DNA of 8,060 nt. Origin: Actinomycetota bacterium. Lineage in GTDB: Bacteria; Actinomycetota; Actinomycetes; Streptosporangiales; Streptosporangiaceae. Under the pieces are notes generated by a model. That model ran no database searches. It was given only the letters and a program-made list of their open reading frames with translations, and had not been told where the DNA came from. Positions 1 through 5,987 of the stretch are shown here, piece after piece. A program made the position numbers and the translations under genes. The stretch spans positions 1-8,060 of the forward strand of contig PLIQ01000509.1 of assembly GCA_003140115.1 (NCBI GenBank). Direction: 5' to 3'. The first letter of the stretch is position 1. Each line of letters opens with the position of its first letter.

Positions 1-324
1 TCGGACTTGGCATATGGCTCTGGAATGCACCCGATCCACCGCGCAGCCCGAATCCACTGCGGAAATGTGACGGAAGCGGCAAATGTGCCTGTTGCGGCAC
101 CGAGTCCCAGGCTGGTGGCACGTCGGCCCTCCAAGTGCGGGCCCGTGTGGCACAGGCCCCAAAGGCTCGCGCGTCCTGTATGGGGTGCGGGTGGCCCCGG
201 CCCGTAGAGGGGGTCGGGGGCGCACGTGGCGGGCGCCGCGCCACGAGGTGATGGAGGCGCCTTTCCAACCGTCGGTGGCGCCGAGGCAGGAGCCAGCGAG
301 CGGCCAACCGTGGTACCTGAGATG
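1..324. other. Stretch without a supportable gene, downstream of alc
   Basis: I find no convincing gene here. Short open frames exist on the plus strand, but they have no recognisable domain, no good ribosome binding site, and the longer ones run on into the antisense of the allantoicase gene. I looked for tRNA-like arms and a CCA end on both strands and saw none. There is no clear intrinsic terminator with a T-run after the alc stop. The stretch is probably the 3' flank of the hyi-allB-alc operon. Confidence 0.5.
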
Positions 325-1371
325 TCAGGCGGTCTCGTCCCAGCGCTGCCGGGCGGCGGCCAGTCCGTCATCGGTCAGCGATCCGTACAGGCGCAGGCGG
401 GCCACACCGCCGTCGGGGAAGATGTTCAGCCGGACATGCGTGGCCGGCCCGCTGTCCACGCGGAACCGGTGCGGGGTGTCGGGCAGCAGCCGGACCCGGG
501 GCAGCAGGTCCTGCCAGGCGCGCTCGTCGGCCAGTGACCCGCCCGCCGCCGGGTCGGCGTCTATCGTCTGCAGCGAGGCGTAGTCGGGCTGGTTCCCCCG
601 GTACCAGGACGTGTCGATCTCAGCGAGGTGGACGACGCCGCGCCCGGCCAGCCGGACGACCAGCCACTCGTAGCCCGGCTTCCTGCGCCGGCGGGTCTCC
701 CAGCCCTCGCCCATGACCCGGGACAGCCCGGGGGAGATGAGGTTGCGTGGCGAGGAGTAGAACTGGTCGCTCCGCGCCACGATATCGGCGCCGTTCTCGA
801 CCGCCGCCAAGTCGACGGTGAGGCCCTCCAGCAGGGCCGGATCGGGCACCACCTCACCGTGGACGTACAGCCGGGCCACGCCGCCGTCGGGGAAGATATT
901 CAGCCGGACATGGGTGGACCGGCGGCCGGAGTTCACCCTGAACGCGTGCCTGGCGTCGCCGGTCAGCAGAGCGCGCGGCACGATCTCCCGCCACCGGCCC
1001 GGGTCCGCGTCGGCGGTGAGTTCCTCGGGCGAGGGATACCCGCTGACCGAGCACGCGTCGGCCGAACACGCCTCCGGGTAGTTGCCGGTGAAGAACGCGG
1101 TGTCGACCACGATGGAGCGCACCAGTGCGGGCACGCCGAGCCGGAGGATCACCCAGTCCTTGGCCGCGCGATCCGGTAGCGTCCCGCCCGGCCCGCGCCG
1201 CCGCCGGGTCTCCCACCCGTCGTAGACCTGCCCCTTGGCGTCGTATTTTTCCGGCACGAAGGTCGGCGCATCCGGCCTGATCAGGTTTTCCTTGGCGGCG
1301 AAGAACTCGTCGCTGGCCGCCACGACCGACCCGCGCAGGCGCAGCAGGTCGGGGAGCTTCTGTTCGTCCAT
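325..1371 (-). CDS. alc: Allantoicase (allantoate amidinohydrolase)
   Basis: This enzyme hydrolyses allantoate to (S)-ureidoglycolate and urea, the step after allantoinase, in the cytoplasm. The 348-aa product is made of two homologous allantoicase domains, as is usual for the family: about residues 16-174 and 197-332. Each begins with a S-D-(E/Q)-F-(F/Y) motif followed by (E/R)NLI, continues with GWETRRRR (residues 52-59 and 223-230), and ends with THVRLNIFPDGGVARL (153-168 and 311-326). The length is normal, with no truncation or frameshift. The ATG start is preceded by GGGGAAG about 9 nt upstream. It is the last gene of the minus-strand operon, 17 bp after allB, so it is probably co-transcribed with the gene that makes its substrate. 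The end motifs of the two domains are also nearly identical as DNA (see the repeat entries). The assignment is firm; the domain limits are approximate. Confidence 0.95.
   Translation of the reverse strand: MDEQKLPDLLRLRGSVVAASDEFFAAKENLIRPDAPTFVPEKYDAKGQVYDGWETRRRRGPGGTLPDRAAKDWVILRLGVPALVRSIVVDTAFFTGNYPEACSADACSVSGYPSPEELTADADPGRWREIVPRALLTGDARHAFRVNSGRRSTHVRLNIFPDGGVARLYVHGEVVPDPALLEGLTVDLAAVENGADIVARSDQFYSSPRNLISPGLSRVMGEGWETRRRRKPGYEWLVVRLAGRGVVHLAEIDTSWYRGNQPDYASLQTIDADPAAGGSLADERAWQDLLPRVRLLPDTPHRFRVDSGPATHVRLNIFPDGGVARLRLYGSLTDDGLAAARQRWDETA
398..443 (-). repeat. Direct repeat copy 1 inside alc (second domain)
   Basis: This 46-bp segment matches 872-917 at 43 of 46 positions by eye. 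It encodes the THVRLNIFPDGGVAR motif ending the second allantoicase domain. The repeat reflects the internal duplication of the protein family, but the DNA identity is much higher than elsewhere between the two halves. Confidence 0.85.
872..917 (-). repeat. Direct repeat copy 2 inside alc (first domain)
   Basis: This is the partner of 398-443, in the same orientation and 474 bp away, with three mismatches. It encodes the same THVRLNIFPDGGVAR motif at the end of the first allantoicase domain. Confidence 0.85.
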
Positions 1372-1388
1372 AGACAGTTTCTTCCCCG

Positions 1389-2726
1389 TTAGTCTCGGTT
1401 AATTAGGCGTCCCACTGCTTCACCATCCGGCGCGCCGCTATCAGGATCGAGCAGCGCGGTGCCGCGCAGCCACGTCTGCCGGACCCGCCCGGTCAGGGTC
1501 CGGCCCGCGTACGGGGTGATCGGGTGCCGGTGCAGCAGCCGGGCCGCCTCGACCACGTAGCTCTCGTCCGGGTCGAAGGCCACCAGGTCGGCGTCGTATC
1601 CGACGGCCAGAGCTCCCTTGGCCCCCAGCCCGGCCAGCCGAGCTGGGGCGGTCGCCATCCACCGGACCACGTCGTCCAGCGTCCGCCCGCGCCGCCGGGC
1701 CACGGTCCACACCGCGGACAGGCCGAGCTGAAGCGACGCGATGCCGCCCCACGCCGCGCCGAAGTCCCCGCTGCCGAAGGCCTTCAGCTCCGGCGGGCAG
1801 GGCGAGTGATCGGACACCACGCAGTCGATGACGCCGGCCTCGAGCCCGCGCCACAGCGCCTCCCGGTTAACCGCGTCCCTGATCGGCGGGCAACACTTGA
1901 ACTCGGTAGCGCCGTCGGGCACCTCCTCGGCCGCGAAGTACAGGTAGTGCGGGCAGGTCTCGGCGGTCAGCCGGATGCCCGCCGCCTTGGCCCCGGCGAT
2001 CATGGCCACGCATTCGGCCGCGGACAGGTGCACGATATGGGCCCGCCCCCCGGTGGCGGCCGCGGCCCTGATCACCTTCTCGATCGCGCGGCGCTCCGCG
2101 ACCGGCGGCCGAGACGCCACGAACGAGCCGAAGTCACGCCCGGACGCGGGCTTGACCTCCGCCGCGTCCTCCGCGTGCACGATCAGCAGCGCGTCCATGG
2201 CGGCCAGCTCGCCCAGCACGGATCGCAGGTCCACCGGCTCGAGCGGCGGGAACTCCGGGACCCCGGAATCGATCAGGAAGCATTTGAACCCGATCACCCC
2301 GGCCTGGTATAGGCGCAGCAGCGCGTCCTGGTTCCCCGGCACCGCGCCGCCCCAGAACGCCACGTCGACCCAGCACTTCCCGGCCGCCGCCGCGCGCTTG
2401 TCCGCCAGCGCCGCGACCGACACGGTGGGCGGCAGCGAGTTCAGCGGCATATCGCAGACCGTGGTCACCCCGCCCGCCGCCGCGGCGCGTGTGGCGGTGA
2501 CGAACCCCTCCCAGTCGGTCCGGCCCGGCTCGTTGACGTGTACGTGGGTGTCGACCAGGCCGGGAAGCAGCGCGAGGTCGCCAAGGTCCACGTCGCGGCC
2601 CGCGTCCAGCGCCTCGCCGTACCCGGCCACAGCCGCGATGGCGGACCCGCTCACCGCGACGGCCGCCGGCCGCGTCCCCTCCGGCAACACCGCCCGCCGG
2701 GACCGCAGTACCAGGTCGTACCTCAT
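1389..2726 (-). CDS. allB: Allantoinase
   Basis: This enzyme opens the hydantoin ring of (S)-allantoin to give allantoate. It belongs to the cyclic amidohydrolase (dihydropyrimidinase-like) family with a binuclear metal centre. With the ATG at 2726 the product is 445 aa, normal for the family. The expected metal ligands are all visible: H61 and H63 in GLVDTHVHVNEPGRT, the lysine that becomes carboxylated at K148 (IGFKCF), H184 (LIVHAED), H233 (IVHLSA) and D306 (VVSDHSPCPPELK). The frame stays open for 59 codons upstream, but that extension lies inside hyi, is rich in Arg/Ser and resembles nothing in the family. The ATG at 2726 starts the protein at the usual MRYDLVLRS-type strand and has GGAGGTGA upstream, overlapping the hyi stop codon. 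It is the middle gene of hyi-allB-alc, 10 bp after hyi, which suggests coupled translation. Confidence 0.96.
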   Translation of the reverse strand: MRYDLVLRSRRAVLPEGTRPAAVAVSGSAIAAVAGYGEALDAGRDVDLGDLALLPGLVDTHVHVNEPGRTDWEGFVTATRAAAAGGVTTVCDMPLNSLPPTVSVAALADKRAAAAGKCWVDVAFWGGAVPGNQDALLRLYQAGVIGFKCFLIDSGVPEFPPLEPVDLRSVLGELAAMDALLIVHAEDAAEVKPASGRDFGSFVASRPPVAERRAIEKVIRAAAATGGRAHIVHLSAAECVAMIAGAKAAGIRLTAETCPHYLYFAAEEVPDGATEFKCCPPIRDAVNREALWRGLEAGVIDCVVSDHSPCPPELKAFGSGDFGAAWGGIASLQLGLSAVWTVARRRGRTLDDVVRWMATAPARLAGLGAKGALAVGYDADLVAFDPDESYVVEAARLLHRHPITPYAGRTLTGRVRQTWLRGTALLDPDSGAPDGEAVGRLINRD

Positions 2727-2736
2727 CGGATGCCGG

Positions 2737-2744
2737 TCACCTCC
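2737..2744 (-). promoter_or_regulatory. allB ribosome binding site overlapping the hyi stop
   Basis: The minus strand reads GGAGGTGA here. The last three bases are the TGA stop of hyi, and the allB ATG lies 10 nt further on. This decides the 2726 start against the longer frame and suggests that ribosomes finishing hyi reinitiate on allB. Confidence 0.75.
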
Positions 2745-3546
2745 AGCCGAAGCTCGTCGAGCTGTCCGCCGGATCGGATGGCGTGTACTCGCACCCGATC
2801 CAGCCCGGATAGCCTTGCGCGGCGAGCTGCCTGAACAGCGCCTCGAAATCCAGCTGGCCGGTCCCTGGAGCGCTCCGGTCCGGTGCGTCCGCGATTTGGA
2901 CATGCGCGATGTCGCCCGCGCGGCAGGCGAGCGTCCCGGCTAGGTCCTCGCCCATCCGGCCCAGGTGGTAAAGGTCGGCGAGGAACGCGATGTTGGTGAT
3001 GCCCCCGGCACGCACCGCGCCGATCACCGCCAGCGCGCGCTGGCTGGACACGATCGCGGCACGCGGGCAGTCGTAGGAGTTCAGCGATTCCACGACGACC
3101 GTGGCTCCGGCGCGGGCGGCGACCGCCGCGGCCAGCGCGAGGTTCTCCGTGGCCATTTCCTCCTGCTGCTGCTCGGACACGCCGTCGGCCCGGTTCCCGT
3201 ACAACGCGTTGAGGACCCCGCAGCCGGTCCGCTCGGCGATGCCGGCGCAGACGTCGATGTTGTCCCGGAACGTGGCCGAACCCGCCGGGAGCGACAGCAG
3301 CCCTCGCTCGCCGGCCGCTATGTCACCCGCGACGAAGTTCAGCAGGACCAGCCGTACGCCGGCGTCGCCCAGTGCCTCGACGAACCTGTCCACCTCGTGA
3401 TCCGCCGGCACCGGCTCGGCGAACGGCCACCAGAACTCAACCGCGTCGAACCCGGCTGACCGCGCGGCCGCGGGCCGCTTCAGCAGCGGCAGTTCGGTAA
3501 ACAAGATGGAACAATTGACGTCAAACCGCAGGCCGTAGGTGCGCAC
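2737..3546 (-). CDS. hyi: Hydroxypyruvate isomerase (TIM-barrel)
   Basis: The enzyme interconverts hydroxypyruvate and tartronate semialdehyde. In the glyoxylate-carboligase route this handles the C3 product made from allantoin-derived glyoxylate. The 269-aa product is a xylose-isomerase-like TIM barrel close in length to E. coli Hyi (258 aa). Landmarks are RFDVNCSILFTE near the N-terminus, LNFVAGDIAAGERGLLSLP (69-87), a catalytic-type glutamate E153 in VVVESLN, FLADLYHLGRM (188-198, metal-ligand D191), HVQIADAPDRSAPGTG (215-230), and E253 in WIGCEYTPS. The start is GTG, with AGGAG 15 nt upstream and TGAGAG nearer, so the ribosome site is not ideal. It is the first gene of the operon with allB and alc. 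Related sugar isomerases such as OtnI-type 2-oxo-tetronate isomerases share this fold, but the GDIAAGERG and PGTG motifs and the ureide context favour Hyi. The partner genes gcl and glxR are not in the window. Confidence 0.9.
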   Translation of the reverse strand: MRTYGLRFDVNCSILFTELPLLKRPAAARSAGFDAVEFWWPFAEPVPADHEVDRFVEALGDAGVRLVLLNFVAGDIAAGERGLLSLPAGSATFRDNIDVCAGIAERTGCGVLNALYGNRADGVSEQQQEEMATENLALAAAVAARAGATVVVESLNSYDCPRAAIVSSQRALAVIGAVRAGGITNIAFLADLYHLGRMGEDLAGTLACRAGDIAHVQIADAPDRSAPGTGQLDFEALFRQLAAQGYPGWIGCEYTPSDPADSSTSFGWR

Positions 3547-3734
3547 ACCGGCAGTCTCTCACTCCTGGGCGGCGGCTGCCCCCGGCCGAGATGGCCGCCA
3601 GTGAGCGTGTCGCCTGGTCACAGACTTCGCTATGCACGATCATTGTCTAGTTCGGTCAGCTATGCGCCACGCTGCCGGCGGTTATACGTTACAGAGGTTG
3701 GCTAGAACTAACGACATCGCACCAGAAAGGGTCG
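3547..3734. promoter_or_regulatory. Divergent intergenic region hyi / exported protein
   Basis: These 188 bp separate two genes transcribed outward, so promoters for both must lie here or nearby. The half near 3735 is visibly richer in A/T than the surroundings. TAGAAC at 3703-3708 is a possible -10 for the plus-strand gene at suitable distance from its start, but I see no good -35. The half near hyi holds a long interrupted inverted repeat, listed separately. Exact promoter positions are not supportable by eye. Confidence 0.45.
3558..3605 (-). promoter_or_regulatory. Interrupted inverted repeat in the hyi leader
   Basis: On the plus strand, CTCACT (3558-3563) and GGCGGC (3568-3573) are mirrored by GCCGCC (3594-3599) and AGTGAG (3600-3605), giving 12 pairs with a 4-nt bulge. 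Further C/G pairing is possible in the 20-nt loop. In a hyi transcript starting upstream, the 3' arm would overlap the AGGAGTGAG stretch before the GTG start and could mask it. GC-rich DNA forms such hairpins by chance, so any function is uncertain. Confidence 0.35.
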
Positions 3735-4931
3735 ATGACGATGCATGTGCTCGACAGGCCTGGTATCGCCCGGCGCGTCGCTCAGACGTTCGCCACCGTC
3801 GGCGCGGTGGCGGCAGTTCTGGTCGGCATGACCGCGTTTGCTCGTCCGGCTGGCGCGACGACGCGCCAGCCCACGCCCACGTATACCGTGCGGACGATCT
3901 TGTCGGGTAAGAGCCTGCATCACTGGTACACCAAGGCCGGGTCCAAGGTGCGGCAATCCGAGCCGCTGGCCGACCCGGACGACATCACGCGAATCGGCAA
4001 GGACCTGTTCACCGGGTTCCAGAACGGGGTCGGCCCGCAGGGCCAGGCCAGCGCGGACGGGAACCGTGACAGCACGATCGTCGAGTTCACCCTGTCCGGT
4101 ACGTTCGTACGCCAGTGGGACGTCCTAGGCAAATGCGACGGGCTGACCGCGAATAGCTCCGCCGGGCTGGTCGTCGCCACGGTCAACGAGGACGCGCACT
4201 CCAGCCTCTACACCATCGACCCGTCCACCAGCCAGATCGTGCACTACTCCTACCACAGGGCACTGCCCCACGATGGCGGCACCGACGCCATCTCCTTCTA
4301 CCACGGCCTGATGCTGGTCAGCGCGTCGGCGCCGGGTACCACCGGGGCAGCAGCGCCGAAGCCGTTCTACCCGGCGGTATACGTGGTGACGCTGAACACG
4401 CCCAAGCACCTGGCCTACATCCGGGCGCTGTTCTACGACGAGTCGAAGGCGAGCGCGGCGAACGGCCCGCACATCGGCGGGCCGGTCAGGCTCGGTCTGA
4501 CCGACCCGGACTCGAACGAGGTGGTGCCGGGCTTCGAGCCGCGCTTCGCCGGCGACTTCATGCTGACCAGCCAGGGGGATAAGGAACAGATCTACGTGCA
4601 CGTCACACCGTCCGGGCACGGGCGTCTGTGGGTCCTGCACCTGTCCCAGTCCGTCGACGACACAGCCTGGTCGACTAGCTGGAAAGGCGCGTTCTACGCC
4701 GCCAGCACCAGCGACGACACCGTCGACGAGATCGAGGGCTCGTTCTGGCCGGGCACCGCGTTCGTGGCCGTGACCCCGTGCGACGCCGATAACGCGCCCG
4801 CCACCTGCCCGGCGTCCGGGTTCCCCGCCAATTACCTGGGCCACCTGAACATGTACACCGGCCAGATCTCCCGCGTGTCGTTGCGCGGCGCGCCCCTTCA
4901 CCCGCAGGGCATGACCTTCGTCGCCTTCTAG
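3735..4931 (+). CDS. Exported protein of unknown function
   Basis: I do not recognise a named family. The 398-aa product has a clear Sec-type signal peptide: arginines at 8, 13 and 14, a hydrophobic core at about residues 18-36, and an ARPAGA|TT cleavage site after about residue 41. The twin arginine is not in a Tat consensus. The mature part is rich in beta-prone segments with recurring hydrophobic/Gly stretches (STIVEFTLSGTFVRQWDV, SSLYTIDPSTSQIVHYSY, PAVYVVTLNTPKHLAYI, GRLWVLHLSQ), which look like blades of a beta-propeller; this is inference. There are three cysteines: C134, and C349 and C358, which could form a disulphide. No transmembrane anchor, lipobox or LPXTG signal is seen. ATG 3735 has AAAGG only 4 nt upstream; an ATG two codons later (3741) has better spacing. 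The gene is convergent with uraH (34 bp between stops) and divergent from hyi, so it sits alone between the two purine operons. Confidence 0.85.
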   Translation: MTMHVLDRPGIARRVAQTFATVGAVAAVLVGMTAFARPAGATTRQPTPTYTVRTILSGKSLHHWYTKAGSKVRQSEPLADPDDITRIGKDLFTGFQNGVGPQGQASADGNRDSTIVEFTLSGTFVRQWDVLGKCDGLTANSSAGLVVATVNEDAHSSLYTIDPSTSQIVHYSYHRALPHDGGTDAISFYHGLMLVSASAPGTTGAAAPKPFYPAVYVVTLNTPKHLAYIRALFYDESKASAANGPHIGGPVRLGLTDPDSNEVVPGFEPRFAGDFMLTSQGDKEQIYVHVTPSGHGRLWVLHLSQSVDDTAWSTSWKGAFYAASTSDDTVDEIEGSFWPGTAFVAVTPCDADNAPATCPASGFPANYLGHLNMYTGQISRVSLRGAPLHPQGMTFVAF

Positions 4932-4965
4932 GTTTCGCGGTCGCTGCCGAGTTCCGTGCCCGCGC

Positions 4966-5334
4966 TCAGCTTCCCCGGTAGGTGGAGTAGGCGAACGGGC
5001 TGAGCAGCAGCGGCACGTGATAGTGCCCGCCTTCGCTGGTCACCTCGAAGGTGACCGTGACCTCGGGATAGAACGACGCGGTTCCGCGCGCCTCGAAGTA
5101 CGCCCCGCTGCCGAACGTGATCCGGTACACGCCGGGCTCGAAGCCGGGGCCGAAGCCGGGACCGCCGTCCAGCCGCAGTCGCCCGTCCGCGCCGGTCTGC
5201 CCGGCGCCGGCTGGCGACCACCCGTCCGGGCCGCGGCGCTCCAGCCGGACCGGCACGCCCGCGGCGGGCCGCCCGGCCGTTGCGTCCAGGACGTGGGTGG
5301 AAAGCGTCACCGACCCGGTCGGCGCAGGCGTCAC
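4966..5334 (-). CDS. uraH: 5-hydroxyisourate hydrolase (transthyretin-like)
   Basis: This hydrolase converts 5-hydroxyisourate, the product of urate oxidation, into OHCU, the substrate of UraD. The 122-aa product has the family hallmarks: STHVLD with H14 near the N-terminus, D50-G51-R52 carrying the conserved arginine, and a C-terminus HYHVPLLLSPFAYSTYRGS (H104/H106 and the YRGS end). The YRGS ending separates true hydrolases from vertebrate transthyretins. The frame is open for a long way upstream inside uraD, but the start is GTG at 5334, overlapping the uraD stop as GTGA. This gives the normal family length and means translation is coupled to uraD. Residues 57-68 hold a Gly/Pro-rich loop (GGPGFGPGFEPG) that looks expanded compared with the usual short turn. 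No signal peptide is seen, so it should be cytoplasmic. Confidence 0.95.
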   Translation of the reverse strand: MTPAPTGSVTLSTHVLDATAGRPAAGVPVRLERRGPDGWSPAGAGQTGADGRLRLDGGPGFGPGFEPGVYRITFGSGAYFEARGTASFYPEVTVTFEVTSEGGHYHVPLLLSPFAYSTYRGS

Positions 5335-5840
5335 GAGCCCACCAGCTTCGCCAGCCGCAGCCGGGTGATCTTCAGCAGTTCCTCGCGCACCACGGCCCGC
5401 TCGGCTTGCGGATCGTGGCCCAGCCTGGCCCGTAGCTGGCCGAGCATGTCCTGGCCGGACAGGCCGCTGGCACAGATCAAGAACACGTGGCCGAACCGCT
5501 GCTCGTAGGCGAGGTTCCCGTCCGCCAGCGCCTGGCGCACCTGATCGCTGGCCGACGCGGCACCCGACTGCTCGGCCGCCGACCATCCGCCGGTCCGCAC
5601 CCGGTCGCCGATCCGCGGGTGCGCGTTCATGCTCTCGGCGATATCGTCCCAGCTCAACGCCTCGAATGCGGCGTTCACCGCGGCCTGCAAGACGGCCGGG
5701 TCGCGATACGGGCGGCCGCTGGCGATCCTGCGGGCGAAGGATCTGGACGCGCAGCACGCGAGCACGTCCCGTTCGGCGGCCTCGGGCGAGGCCGCGTTGA
5801 ATGCCGCCAGCGTGGCGGTCTGCGGGTCGGTGCTCACCAT
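5331..5840 (-). CDS. uraD: OHCU decarboxylase
   Basis: UraD decarboxylates 2-oxo-4-hydroxy-4-carboxy-5-ureidoimidazoline stereospecifically to (S)-allantoin, the step after UraH. From the ATG at 5840 the product is 169 aa, normal for the family. Motifs in order are FNAASPEAAERDVLACCASRSFA near the N-terminus, AMNAHPRIG-type signature here read as MNAHPRIGDR with the catalytic-type histidine, EQSGAAS with the conserved glutamate, YEQRFGHVFLICASGLSG, and a C-terminal ML-LRARLG plus REELLKITRLRLAKLV helix. A TTG four codons upstream (5852) is also possible; neither start has a strong Shine-Dalgarno sequence (only GGA near the ATG). It leads the uraD-uraH operon and is divergent from the PucR regulator gene, its likely controller. 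The function is firm; the exact start is less so. Confidence 0.94.
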   Translation of the reverse strand: MVSTDPQTATLAAFNAASPEAAERDVLACCASRSFARRIASGRPYRDPAVLQAAVNAAFEALSWDDIAESMNAHPRIGDRVRTGGWSAAEQSGAASASDQVRQALADGNLAYEQRFGHVFLICASGLSGQDMLGQLRARLGHDPQAERAVVREELLKITRLRLAKLVGS

Positions 5841-5914
5841 GCGGACATCCAATCAGCCGGTCCCGGGCAGGTGCTAGCCGCCTGTCGAATCGATCAGCAC
5901 GACCCCGGCTCCAG

Positions 5915-5941
5915 CCCGTTTTGTAGCTTTCGCTAAACGGG
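5915..5941. promoter_or_regulatory. CCCGTTT-N13-AAACGGG inverted repeat, candidate operator
   Basis: CCCGTTT at 5915-5921 is mirrored exactly by AAACGGG at 5935-5941. TAGC (5924-5927) and GCTA (5932-5935) inside it could extend pairing as RNA, with a small bulge. It lies between the divergent uraD and pucR starts. It could be an operator serving both genes, or a hairpin in the pucR leader if transcription begins upstream. TATGGT at 5948-5953 fits a TAnnnT -10 for pucR and would put the repeat at the -35 region, but that placement is inference. Confidence 0.5.
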
Positions 5942-5973
5942 GACGGTTATGGTGCTCGAGAGGGGCTGGTCGC

Positions 5974-5982
5974 GGGAGGTGA
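5974..5982 (+). promoter_or_regulatory. Strong Shine-Dalgarno that sets the pucR start
   Basis: GGGAGGTGA, continuing TC, is a near-perfect complement of the 16S rRNA 3' end. It is followed 5 nt later by TTG at 5988, where the conserved PucR N-terminus begins (LRVRDLLDVPGLGL). This favours the TTG over the ATG at 5949, which has only a weak GGGGA upstream. Confidence 0.7.
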
Positions 5983-5987
5983 TCCCT

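Noticed and set aside
256..282. GGCGCC ... GGCGCC pair downstream of alc as a terminator
   Set aside because: The stem is only six pairs around a 15-nt loop and there is no T-run on the minus strand. GGCGCC is a common self-complementary word in GC-rich DNA.
1524..2312. Long plus-strand open frame (262 codons) opposite allB
   Set aside because: It is antisense to allantoinase, whose motifs and metal ligands are all intact. The frame has the Arg/Pro/Gly-rich composition typical of shadows in GC-rich genes and no recognisable domain.
3697..3712. GTTGGCTAGAACTAAC as a PucR box or dyad operator
   Set aside because: The dyad matches at only 10 of 16 positions, and resemblance to the B. subtilis PucR box (TTGGTTAA core) is 6 of 8. 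This is too weak to call in a different phylum.
4125..4901. Minus-strand open frame (258 codons) opposite the exported protein gene
   Set aside because: The plus-strand frame has a signal peptide, a ribosome site and normal amino acid composition. The opposite frame is Arg/Val/Gly-rich with no domain.
4932..4965. Bidirectional terminator between the convergent genes
   Set aside because: GCGG and CCGC arms can pair, but they are short, the loop is long, and there is no T-run on either side.
5335..5757. Long upstream extension of the uraH frame
   Set aside because: The extension lies inside uraD in another frame and has no similarity to the family. The GTG at 5334 overlapping the uraD stop gives the exact normal length.
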